64,000 bases of DNA, taken from assembly GCF_030386795.1 (NCBI RefSeq), contig NZ_JANUQM010000015.1, forward strand, positions 62,001 to 126,000, in the 5' to 3' direction. The notes under the pieces are model-generated. The model searched no databases. It was not told the DNA's origin and saw only the letters and a program-made list of their open reading frames with translations. Below are positions 25,738 through 33,962 of the stretch, in pieces. Within the stretch, counting starts at the first letter, position 1. Every line of letters begins with the position of its first letter. The translations under genes and the position numbers were made by a program. Origin of the DNA: Streptomyces sp. S.PNR 29 (GTDB lineage Bacteria; Actinomycetota; Actinomycetes; Streptomycetales; Streptomycetaceae).

Positions 25738-25880
25738 GGGGATCCTCCGCGTGTGGGGCGCGTGAAGCGCTTGCGTGAAAGGACGGTCCCGAACGTATTC
25801 GCTTTTCCTGACGGGGTGTTATGGACAGAAATGCAGAAGTGCCCCGTGTTTTTGTTCCGACATGAGTGGGCGGGAAATCT

Positions 25881-27098
25881 CTACGGCCGGTCCCGCAGCG
25901 CCTCGGCGCGCAGTGCCAGGATGAGGTCCAGGCGGGTGTCGGGATCGTGCAGGGCGTCGCCGAAGAGCTTCTCCAGCTGGCGCAGGCGGTAGCGGACCGT
26001 CTGCGGGTGGATGTGCAGCCGGACGGCGACGTCGGGCACGTTGCTGCCGCTGAGCAGCCAGGCCAGCAGTGTCTCGGCGAGCCGGGCGCGCTGCCCCGCC
26101 GAGACCGAGTCGAGCGGACCGAGGACGCGTGACTGCAACTGGGCGAGGAGCGGTTCGTCGTTGTGCAGCAGCAGCGTCGAGAGGTGGTCGGCGCACCGCA
26201 CCACGCCCTGGCGGGGCAGAACGCCACGGCCCATCAGCCCGAGCGCCCGGGTGGCCCACTCCAAGGACCGGGCGGCCTCCGTGACGGGGACCGTCGGACC
26301 GATCGCGGCCGGTCGGCCACGCAACGCCAGGGCGAACGCCCGACCGGCGAAGCGCCCGGAACCGTCCGGGTCCGGCACCAGAAGGCGCGGCGGCCGCGAC
26401 TCCATGTCCACCAGGGCACCCGCCGCGACCAGCGGCCGGTCCTGCTCCCGCTGGTCCGGGCCGGCGGCCAGCGCGACGACGGCGACCTGCCGCGGCACCG
26501 GCCACCGTGCCCCGTGCGCCAGGTCCTGCACCGCCTCCGACGACACGGGACCGTCGCCCAGCAGCAGACCGAGCAGCCGGCGGCGACGCCGTTCCACCTC
26601 GTCGGTGCTGCGCAGCCGGGCCTCCGCGTACCCGGCCGCGGCGGCCTCCGCGACCTCGTGCACCGTCCGGAACGCCAGCTCGCCCAGTGCCGCGACCACG
26701 GTGGAGTCCAGCCCCAGCTCCTCCGCCGTACGGCCCATCAGCCGCCAGGCGTGCAGCCCGCCGACGCGCAGCGCGGACTGCAGCGCGTCCAGGCTACGAC
26801 CCTCCAACGCCTCGCCACGCCCCAGTTCGTAGTACGTCGCGGCGATCCCGTCGCCCTGGCTGCGCGGGTCCGCGATGTGCTCGACGAACAGCGTCAGCGC
26901 CTGCACGACCCCGGCTCGGAGGTTCCTGACGTACGCCCCGTCGGACGGCCGCGCGTACTCGGGGACCTGTCTGCGGACCTCGGCCTCCACCTCGTCGGCG
27001 ACGGTCTCGAGCTGGGCGCGCAGCAGCTGGGCCAGATCGGGCGGCACCGATGCGGCCACGCGACCCTCCGGCACACCGTGCGGGGTGGGGACAGCCAT
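25881..27098 (-). CDS. PucR-family transcriptional regulator
   Basis: 405 aa from ATG 27098 with AAAGGAG 8 nt upstream. N-terminal sensor-like region, middle GGDEF-related domain, and C-terminal PucR helix-turn-helix NVPDVAVRLHIHPQTVRYRL. These regulators control catabolic or secondary metabolic genes in response to small ligands. It lies between the cutinase and the esterase/PKS genes on the same strand and could regulate either; distances of 119 nt and more allow its own promoter. Confidence 0.88.
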   Translation of the reverse strand: MAVPTPHGVPEGRVAASVPPDLAQLLRAQLETVADEVEAEVRRQVPEYARPSDGAYVRNLRAGVVQALTLFVEHIADPRSQGDGIAATYYELGRGEALEGRSLDALQSALRVGGLHAWRLMGRTAEELGLDSTVVAALGELAFRTVHEVAEAAAAGYAEARLRSTDEVERRRRRLLGLLLGDGPVSSEAVQDLAHGARWPVPRQVAVVALAAGPDQREQDRPLVAAGALVDMESRPPRLLVPDPDGSGRFAGRAFALALRGRPAAIGPTVPVTEAARSLEWATRALGLMGRGVLPRQGVVRCADHLSTLLLHNDEPLLAQLQSRVLGPLDSVSAGQRARLAETLLAWLLSGSNVPDVAVRLHIHPQTVRYRLRQLEKLFGDALHDPDTRLDLILALRAEALRDRP

Positions 27099-27217
27099 CG
27101 CGGACACTCCTTTCACCCGGAAGCGACTCACCCGCGGACTGTTTCCCGTGGGGCGGGGGAGCTGTCCGGTGTTCGGCCGTCCCCTGCGCTCCGTTCCGTG
27201 CCCCGTCGGCACCGACA

Positions 27218-28165
27218 TCACTCCGGCAGGCCCAGTGCATGGGCGAGCATCGGCCATGATGCCCTGAACTCCCGTTTCCAGTAAGTCCAGTTGTGCTCTC
27301 CTCCCGTGTAGAAGTGGGTGGTGGCGGGGATGCGTAGCCGGGCCAGCTCGCCGGTGAAGGCGTGGGCGGACGGCCACAGCGCGCTCTCCAGCGCCTCCGG
27401 CAGGGGTTCACCGCCGCCACCGGCCAGCCCGCTGCCGCTGGAGACGTACAGAGCGGTGCCGCGCAGCCCCGAGGCGCGGGCACGCGGGTTGAAGTCCCGC
27501 CAGGTGGTGAGCAGATCCAGCACCGTACCGCCCCACAGCGAGGCGGGCAGCAGGTTCTCCCGGGCGACGATGGCGTTCACGATGTGGGGGACGCCGGGTG
27601 CGGTCGTGTCGAGGATGCCGCTGTAGGACGCGGCGGCGGTGAACGCGCCCGGGTGCCGTGCGGCGTGCGCCATGGCCCCGTAGCCGCCGGTGGAGACGCC
27701 CGCGACGGCCCGCACCCCGGAGGCCCGGTAGTCGCGTTGGAGCAGGGCCCAGACCTCCTTCATCTGGAACGTCTCGTAGTCGGGGCCGCCGCGCCAGGCA
27801 CTGGGGATGCCGGTGGGGCCGCCGTCCGGCATCGCCACGACCAGGTCGCGGCCCTCGGTGAAGGCCTCGATGTCCGTCTCCCGCGTCCAGGACGTGTAGT
27901 CGTCGTGCGCGCCGTGCAACAGGTACAGGACGGGGTACGTCCGCCCGGGCTGGGAGTCGAATCCGGTCGGCAGGATCAGCCGTACCGGTGCGCTGCGGCC
28001 CAGGGCGGCGGAGGCGACCGTCACGTCGAAGGTGCGAGGGCCGATCCGGGTGGCCGCCTGGGCGCGGCCGGTAGCGGCCGCGGCACCGAACAGGACGGCC
28101 AGGCCGGCGGCTGCCCCGGCCTTGGCGACGGTGCGCCGGGACACGGCGGGGGTGCGGTGGTGCAT
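27218..28165 (-). CDS. Antigen-85-like (PF00756) secreted esterase
   Basis: 315 aa. Tat-type signal (SRRTVAKAG, hydrophobic stretch, AQA-37). Esterase D/antigen 85 fold: oxyanion YPVLYLLHGAHDDYTSW, nucleophile Ser158 in AGVSTGGYGAM, and His near 294 in GGEHNWTYW. Antigen 85 proteins transfer mycolates to trehalose or arabinogalactan. This gene is 22 nt downstream of the Pks13-like gene on the same strand, as expected for an operon that ends with an exported acyl-transferase or esterase. Transferase versus hydrolase activity cannot be decided from sequence. Confidence 0.85.
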   Translation of the reverse strand: MHHRTPAVSRRTVAKAGAAAGLAVLFGAAAATGRAQAATRIGPRTFDVTVASAALGRSAPVRLILPTGFDSQPGRTYPVLYLLHGAHDDYTSWTRETDIEAFTEGRDLVVAMPDGGPTGIPSAWRGGPDYETFQMKEVWALLQRDYRASGVRAVAGVSTGGYGAMAHAARHPGAFTAAASYSGILDTTAPGVPHIVNAIVARENLLPASLWGGTVLDLLTTWRDFNPRARASGLRGTALYVSSGSGLAGGGGEPLPEALESALWPSAHAFTGELARLRIPATTHFYTGGEHNWTYWKREFRASWPMLAHALGLPE

Positions 28166-28187
28166 GGCGGCTCCTCGGGTTCTGCGT

Positions 28188-31100
28188 TCAGCGGATCTGC
28201 TCGGCGAGCACCCGCCGCAGATGGGCGGCGATCTCGTCGACGTGCGGGTCGTCGAGCAGCGACAGGTGGTGCCCGGCCACCGGTACGACCTCCAGCCGGG
28301 GGCACACCTCGTCCCAGCCGAGCGCCTCGTCCTCGCGCTCGTACGCCGGGTCGCGCACGGTGTGCGGTGCGGTTTCGGTGGCCCGGTACAGCACCACCCG
28401 GCCGTCGTAGCGACCCGGACGGTGGGCCTCCCCGATCCTCATGTCCAGGTAGGAGGCGCGCTGGTGCTCCAACGCGGCCGGTGGCACGTCGGCGGCCGCC
28501 CGCAGGACGCTCAGCACGGCGTCGATGCGCTCGCGGTCGTCGTCCATGGCCACGAGGTCGTCGTACGGCAACTCCAGCCGGACGCCGTACGTCTCGGCGA
28601 CGTGGTGGGCGAAGCCGGTGAGGTGCGCGCGGATCCGGTCGGCCGGGGACCGGCCGGGGCGGGGGAGGGGCCGTACGGAATCGATGAGCACCACCAGCTC
28701 CACCGCCCGCCCGGCGGCCGTCAGGTGCCGCGCGGTCTCCTGGGCGACGAAGCCGCCGAAGGACCAACCGCCCAGCGCCAAGGGCCCGTCGGCGTGGGCT
28801 TCGGTGACGGCTTCTGCGTAGCGGCGGGCCTTCTCGGTGATCGTGCGGGCCTCGTCGACGCGCTCCAGCCCGTACACGGGCCGGTCGTCCCCGAGCCGCC
28901 CGGCGAGGGTCCGGTAGACGTCGGTCGACCCACCGGCGGCGTGCACCAGAAACAGCGGGGCCCCCGAGCCGGTACCGTGCAGGACCTGCAGGGGCGAGTC
29001 GCCGTCCGCCGGGAGCGCCCGTCGGACACGGGCGGCCGCGTCCCCGATGGTGGTGGCGCCGAGCAGGTCGCGCAGCGGGAGCTCCACGGCGAACTCACGT
29101 TGGACGGCGGTGCGGATGCGGACGGCCATCAGCGAGTCCAGGCCGAGGTCGGCCAGGGCGGTGCCGGCGGTGAGACGGGCGGGCGAGTGACCGGTGACGG
29201 CGGCGATGTGGTGGCCGAGGCGGGCGAGGACCGGGTCGGCCTCGGGTCGGCGTGCCTCCTCGACAAGCGCCGGAGCGCTGCTCGCCGCGGCGGGTCCCGG
29301 GCCGTCCGTCCACCAGTGCCGGGTGTGCCGCCAGCGGGGCACGGGCACGTCGATGACACGGCCGGGCGGCAGCGGCAGGTCGAGGCCCTCGGCGTACAGG
29401 GCGCCCACCTGCGCGGTGAACGCCACCGCGTCGTCCGCGTCCCGGCGCAGCGTGCCGATGGCGAGGGCGCCGGGCACCGTGTCGGTGACAGCATGGGACA
29501 GGACCGGATGCGGGGAGACCTCGACGAAGGCGGTGTGCCCGTCGGCCGCAGCCGCGGTGACGGCCCGGTCCAGGCGCACGGGCCGGCGCAGGTTGGCGGC
29601 CCAGTGGGCGGCGTCGAACGTGCAGGGACCGCGCGGGTCGTCCAGGACGGTGGAGTAGACGGGCACACGCGGCGGCCGTGCCTGGATACCGGCGAGGGCG
29701 TCGGTCAGCTCCGGCAGCAGCGGGTCGACCTGCGGCGAGTGCCCGGCGCCGACCACCCGCATGGCCCGGACGGCCCGCCCCTGCTCCTCCAGCCGCCGCA
29801 CGAGCCGGTTCACCGCGGGCTCGTCACCGGTGACGACCTTCTGCCGGGGCGAGGAGTGGACGGCGACATGCACACCGGGGAACTCCCGCACCACAGCGCC
29901 CAGTTCACCATCCTCCAGGTCGACCACCGCCATCGCGCCGCCGCGCAGCCGACTGAGCAACCGGGCACGTACGGCGATGACGCGGGCCGCGTCCGGCACG
30001 TCCAGGGCGCCCGCGCACACGGCGGCGGCCACCTCGCCCACGGAGTGGCCGATCACGGCGGCGGGTTCGACGCCGTGGGAGCGCCACAGCTCGGCCAGCG
30101 CGAGCTGCAGCCCGAACAGCACGGGCTGGGCCACCTCCAGGCGGTCCAGGCCGTCCCCGGAGGCCAGCTGGTCGTACAGCGACAGCCCGCACTCGGTGGC
30201 GAGCTGCGCGTCGAGCTTCTCCACGGCGGCGGCGAAGACGGGCTCCTCGGCCAGCAGCCGGCGCCCCATGCCGGGCCACTGGCTGCCGTACCCGGAGAAC
30301 ACCCATACCGGGCCGCGCCCGATCCGTCGGTGGTCCGCCCACGCGACCCGCGGGTGAGCATGTCCGGCCGCCAACTCGCCGAGAGCCTTGGCCAGTTCGT
30401 CCCGGTCGCGGGCCGAAACGGCGGCGCGCACGGGCCCGCGGCCGGTGCGCCCGGCGAGCGTACGGGCCACGTCCGCCAGGCGTGCGGCGCTTCCCTCGGG
30501 CCCTCGGAGCCAGCCGGCGATCCGCCCCGCCGTGTCCCGGAGGCGGTCGGAGTCCACGTCGCCGAGCAGGTACAGGCGCGCGGCCGGCGCGTCGGCCGGC
30601 GCCGGCGGCAGGACACCGGACCGCCATTCCTGCAGCACCGCATGGGCGTTGGTGCCGCCGAACCCGAAGCCGGACACACCGGCGGTGGCGGTGCCGCCGT
30701 ACCGGGGCCACGGCTCGGGCTCCGTCACCACCCGCAGCGGCGCGTCACCGAGGGCGCTGTCGTCGGCGCAGTGCAGGGAGGGCGGGATGCGGTCGTGATG
30801 GAGGGCGAGCACGGTCTTGACCAGGCCGGCGATGCCCGCGGCCGCCTCCAGATGACCCAGATTGCTCTTCACCGAGCCCACCAGCAGCGGCTGGTCCACG
30901 TCACGGCCGACGCCGAGCACCGCGCCGAGCGCGCCCGCCTCGATCGGGTCGCCGAGCGGGGTGCCGGTGCCGTGCGCCTCGACGTAGTCGACGTGCGCCG
31001 CGTCGAGCCCGGCCCGCGCGTAGGCGGTCGCCAACAGTGCCTGCTGCGCGGCCGGGTTGGGAGCCATCAGGCCGCTGGAGCGGCCGTCGGAGTTGACGGC

Positions 31101-32156
31101 GGTGGAGCGGATGACCGCGAGGATCCGGTCGCCGTCCCGCTCGGCGTCGGACAGCCTCTTCAGCAGCACCGCCGCACACCCCTCACCCCGGCCGATACCG
31201 TCGGCCGCCGCCGAGAACGGCTTGCACCGCCCGTCCGGAGCGAGGGCACCGGCCCGCCGGAAGGCGGCGGTGACGGTCGGGGACAGCAGCAGGTTGACGC
31301 CGGCGGCGATCGCCGTGTCGCTCTCGCCGGTGCGCAGGCTGACACAGGCATGGTGCACGGCGACCAGCGACGAGGAACAGGCGGTGTCAACGGCCATGCT
31401 CGGCCCACGCGTGTCCAGTACGTACGCCAGGCGGCCCGCGGTGACGCTCAGGGCCGCACCGGCCGGGGCCAGGGCGTCGACGGTGGCCGGGTCGGCGCCG
31501 GTCAGCTGCCCGTACTCGGGGGCGGAGACGCCGACGAAGACGCCGGTGGAGGTACCGGCGAGGGAGACGGCCGGGACGGCGGCGTGGTCGAGCGCCTCCC
31601 GGACGACCTCCAGCAGGATCCGCTGCTGGGGGTCCATCACGGCGGCCTCGCGCGGGGTGATGTGGAAGAAGTCCGCGTCGAACCCGGCTATGTCGTCGAG
31701 GTAGCCGCCGTACGCGGGGACGTCGGCCGGCGGGAACGGGGTGAAGTCGCGCCACCGGTCCTCGGGCACGCGCCGGATCGCGTCGGTGCCCTCGCTCAGC
31801 AGCCGCCAGTAGTCGGCCGGGCCGTGCACGCCACCGGGCAGCCGGCAGCCGACCCCGATGACCGCGACGGGTTCCCCGGTCGGCTGCGGCGCGGGCGGAG
31901 GCGCACTCTCGGCCACCGTGCCGCACAGGCGTGCGACCAGGTCGTCGCCGGTGGGTGTCTCCCACAGCAGCGTGGCCGGCAGGTCGCGGCCGGTGGCCCG
32001 GGACAGCTCGCCGGCCAGCGCCACCGCGTCGCGGGAGGACATGCCGAGATCGGCCAGCGGCCGGTCCATCGGGACCTGTTCGGGGGGCATGTCGTTCCAG
32101 GCGGCCACCCGTGCGGCGATCAGTCGGCGCAGCCCCGCTTCGTCGGCGGCCGTCAC
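28188..32156 (-). CDS. Pks13-like condensing polyketide synthase (ACP-KS-AT-ACP-TE)
   Basis: 1322 aa. Domains in order: N-terminal ACP (1-80; pantetheine Ser41 in DLGMSSRDAVALAGEL, a pattern shared with the Pks13 N-terminal ACP), KS (95-515; Cys260 in DTACSSS, His395 and His435), AT (615-910; Ser705 in GHSVGEVAAAV), second ACP (975-1045; Ser1008 in DLGLDSLMAV), TE (1055-1310; Ser1132 in GGWSFGG). No KR, DH or ER. Pks13 uses this layout to join two fatty acyl units into an alpha-alkyl beta-keto acid. The AT specificity site reads GAGH (803-806), neither HAFH nor YASH. Smaller than Pks13 (about 1730 aa). ATGA overlap with the acyl-AMP ligase gene. Confidence 0.9.
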   Translation of the reverse strand: MTAADEAGLRRLIAARVAAWNDMPPEQVPMDRPLADLGMSSRDAVALAGELSRATGRDLPATLLWETPTGDDLVARLCGTVAESAPPPAPQPTGEPVAVIGVGCRLPGGVHGPADYWRLLSEGTDAIRRVPEDRWRDFTPFPPADVPAYGGYLDDIAGFDADFFHITPREAAVMDPQQRILLEVVREALDHAAVPAVSLAGTSTGVFVGVSAPEYGQLTGADPATVDALAPAGAALSVTAGRLAYVLDTRGPSMAVDTACSSSLVAVHHACVSLRTGESDTAIAAGVNLLLSPTVTAAFRRAGALAPDGRCKPFSAAADGIGRGEGCAAVLLKRLSDAERDGDRILAVIRSTAVNSDGRSSGLMAPNPAAQQALLATAYARAGLDAAHVDYVEAHGTGTPLGDPIEAGALGAVLGVGRDVDQPLLVGSVKSNLGHLEAAAGIAGLVKTVLALHHDRIPPSLHCADDSALGDAPLRVVTEPEPWPRYGGTATAGVSGFGFGGTNAHAVLQEWRSGVLPPAPADAPAARLYLLGDVDSDRLRDTAGRIAGWLRGPEGSAARLADVARTLAGRTGRGPVRAAVSARDRDELAKALGELAAGHAHPRVAWADHRRIGRGPVWVFSGYGSQWPGMGRRLLAEEPVFAAAVEKLDAQLATECGLSLYDQLASGDGLDRLEVAQPVLFGLQLALAELWRSHGVEPAAVIGHSVGEVAAAVCAGALDVPDAARVIAVRARLLSRLRGGAMAVVDLEDGELGAVVREFPGVHVAVHSSPRQKVVTGDEPAVNRLVRRLEEQGRAVRAMRVVGAGHSPQVDPLLPELTDALAGIQARPPRVPVYSTVLDDPRGPCTFDAAHWAANLRRPVRLDRAVTAAAADGHTAFVEVSPHPVLSHAVTDTVPGALAIGTLRRDADDAVAFTAQVGALYAEGLDLPLPPGRVIDVPVPRWRHTRHWWTDGPGPAAASSAPALVEEARRPEADPVLARLGHHIAAVTGHSPARLTAGTALADLGLDSLMAVRIRTAVQREFAVELPLRDLLGATTIGDAAARVRRALPADGDSPLQVLHGTGSGAPLFLVHAAGGSTDVYRTLAGRLGDDRPVYGLERVDEARTITEKARRYAEAVTEAHADGPLALGGWSFGGFVAQETARHLTAAGRAVELVVLIDSVRPLPRPGRSPADRIRAHLTGFAHHVAETYGVRLELPYDDLVAMDDDRERIDAVLSVLRAAADVPPAALEHQRASYLDMRIGEAHRPGRYDGRVVLYRATETAPHTVRDPAYEREDEALGWDEVCPRLEVVPVAGHHLSLLDDPHVDEIAAHLRRVLAEQIR

Positions 32157-33925
32157 GACGCGCCTCCCCGGCTGTCGGCGGCCGGCGTCGCGTAGGCGCC
32201 CTCCAGGTACCGGGCGCGGGTCAGCGACCGGGACACCTTGCCGCTGGAGGTGCGGGGCACCGTGCCCGGCGGGACGACGACGACATCGGCGAGCCGCAGC
32301 CCGTGCCCGGCGGAGACAGCCGCGCGCACGGCACGCACCAGGGCCGGTACGTCGAGGACCCCGATGCTCGCGGACCGCTTGTGCTCGGCCACGACGACGA
32401 CCCGCTCACCCTCCGTGCCGGGCACCGAGAAGGCGGCGAGCCGGTCGCGGCGTACGGCCGGATGCGCTTCCTGCGCGGTGGCCTCGACGTCCTGGGGGTA
32501 GTGGTTGCGGCCGTCGACGACGATGAGGTCCTTCAGCCGGCCGGTTACGATCAGCTGCCCGTCCAGCACGGTCCCCAGGTCGCCCGTCCGCAGCCACCGG
32601 CCCGCCGCGTCCGCGGAGTCCGTGAACTCGGCCCCGAACACCTGCGCGGACTGCCGCTCCTGCCGGAAGTAGCCGCGGCCGACGTTGGGCCCCTGCACCC
32701 AGATCTCACCGACCTCCGCCTCGGACAGGACGGCCCGGGTCACCGGATCGGCGATCCGCACCCGCTGTCCCGCCGGGGTACCGCAGCCCGCCAGCAGCAC
32801 CGCCCGTGGATCGTCCGCCCGCGCGGGCAGCGCCTTCCCGGCGGCGAGGGCGTCACGGTCCAGGACGAAGCGGCGCAGCGGCTCACCGGGCCGGGCGGCG
32901 GAGACGAACACGGTGGCCTCGGCGAGCCCGTAGGAGGGGCAGTGGCTGGTCGGGGGGAGGCCCTGTGCGGCGAAGGCGGCGTGGAAGCGGTCGGCGGTGG
33001 CCGGCCGGACCGGCTCACTGCCGTTGATCAGCGCGGCCACGCCGTCCAGCCGCAGCTCGGCCTTCTCGGCGCCGGTGACGGCGGACGCGCAGTAGTCGTA
33101 GGCGAAGTTGGGCGCGGCGGTCAGCGCACGCGGGTGCGCGGCGAGCAGCCGCAGCCAGCGCGCGGGCTGGTGCAGGAACGCGGCCGGGTCCATGAACACC
33201 GACAGCAGACCCCGTACGACGGGCGCCGCCACGCTCAGCACGAGCCCCATGTCGTGGTAGAGCGGCAGCCAGCCCACACAGGTCACCGGTTCGGTGTCGG
33301 CGCCGTAGGCGGCCAGTGCCTGGCGGGCGTTGGCGACGACATTGGCGTGGGTGATCTCCACGCCCGCCGGGTTGCGGGTGGAGCCGGAGGTGTACTGGAG
33401 GTAGGCGGTGGCAGCGGCGTCCACCTCGACCGGCTTCCAGTCTCCGGCGTCGTCGTCGCGCACCTGGTCCGCGGCCACGATCCGCACGTCCCCGCCATGG
33501 ACGCGCGCGCAGAACTCCCGTACCTCGTGCAGGGCACGGCCGGTCGTCACCACCACCGCGGGATGCGCGTCGGCCAGCACACCGGCGAGCCGGTCGGCGT
33601 GCCCGGGCAGGCCCGGCGGATACAGCGGTACGGCGACCCGACCGGCCGCGAGCGTGGCGAGGAAGGCGGTGACGTACTCGGTCCCCTGCGGGCACAGCAG
33701 CGCGACCCGCGCGCCCGGCTCGGCCTCCTCGGCGAGCCGGGCGGCCAGCGCCCGCACCCGCAACTCCAGGCGCTGCCAGGTCAGAGTGCGGTGGACGCCG
33801 CGCGAATCCGGGGCGGGGTGGTCGACGAAGGTGAACGCCCGCCGGCTGGGGGTGGTGTCGGCCCAGTGCCGCAGAAACTCCGGCAGGGTCCGGCACGCGG
33901 GCGCGAGCGGGCGGCGGCTGTCCAT
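32153..33925 (-). CDS. Fatty acyl-AMP ligase, FadD32-like
   Basis: 590 aa ANL enzyme. AMP-binding motif QYTSGSTRNPAGVEITHANV (177-196), and C-terminal VDGRNHYPQDVEAT as in FadD32. FAAL enzymes activate a fatty acid to acyl-AMP and load it on an ACP rather than on CoA. Its stop overlaps the PKS start by 4 nt, so the partner is almost surely the N-terminal ACP of that PKS, exactly as FadD32 loads Pks13. ATG preceded by GAGGAG. Confidence 0.92.
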   Translation of the reverse strand: MDSRRPLAPACRTLPEFLRHWADTTPSRRAFTFVDHPAPDSRGVHRTLTWQRLELRVRALAARLAEEAEPGARVALLCPQGTEYVTAFLATLAAGRVAVPLYPPGLPGHADRLAGVLADAHPAVVVTTGRALHEVREFCARVHGGDVRIVAADQVRDDDAGDWKPVEVDAAATAYLQYTSGSTRNPAGVEITHANVVANARQALAAYGADTEPVTCVGWLPLYHDMGLVLSVAAPVVRGLLSVFMDPAAFLHQPARWLRLLAAHPRALTAAPNFAYDYCASAVTGAEKAELRLDGVAALINGSEPVRPATADRFHAAFAAQGLPPTSHCPSYGLAEATVFVSAARPGEPLRRFVLDRDALAAGKALPARADDPRAVLLAGCGTPAGQRVRIADPVTRAVLSEAEVGEIWVQGPNVGRGYFRQERQSAQVFGAEFTDSADAAGRWLRTGDLGTVLDGQLIVTGRLKDLIVVDGRNHYPQDVEATAQEAHPAVRRDRLAAFSVPGTEGERVVVVAEHKRSASIGVLDVPALVRAVRAAVSAGHGLRLADVVVVPPGTVPRTSSGKVSRSLTRARYLEGAYATPAADSRGGAS

Positions 33926-33962
33926 CGGGCGTGGCTCCTCACGTCGCGGGGTGTCGGGCAGG

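Noticed and set aside
28032..32195. 1387-codon plus-strand frame opposite the PKS gene
   Set aside because: Complement of a high-GC gene; repetitive Gly/Arg/Val translation with no domain.
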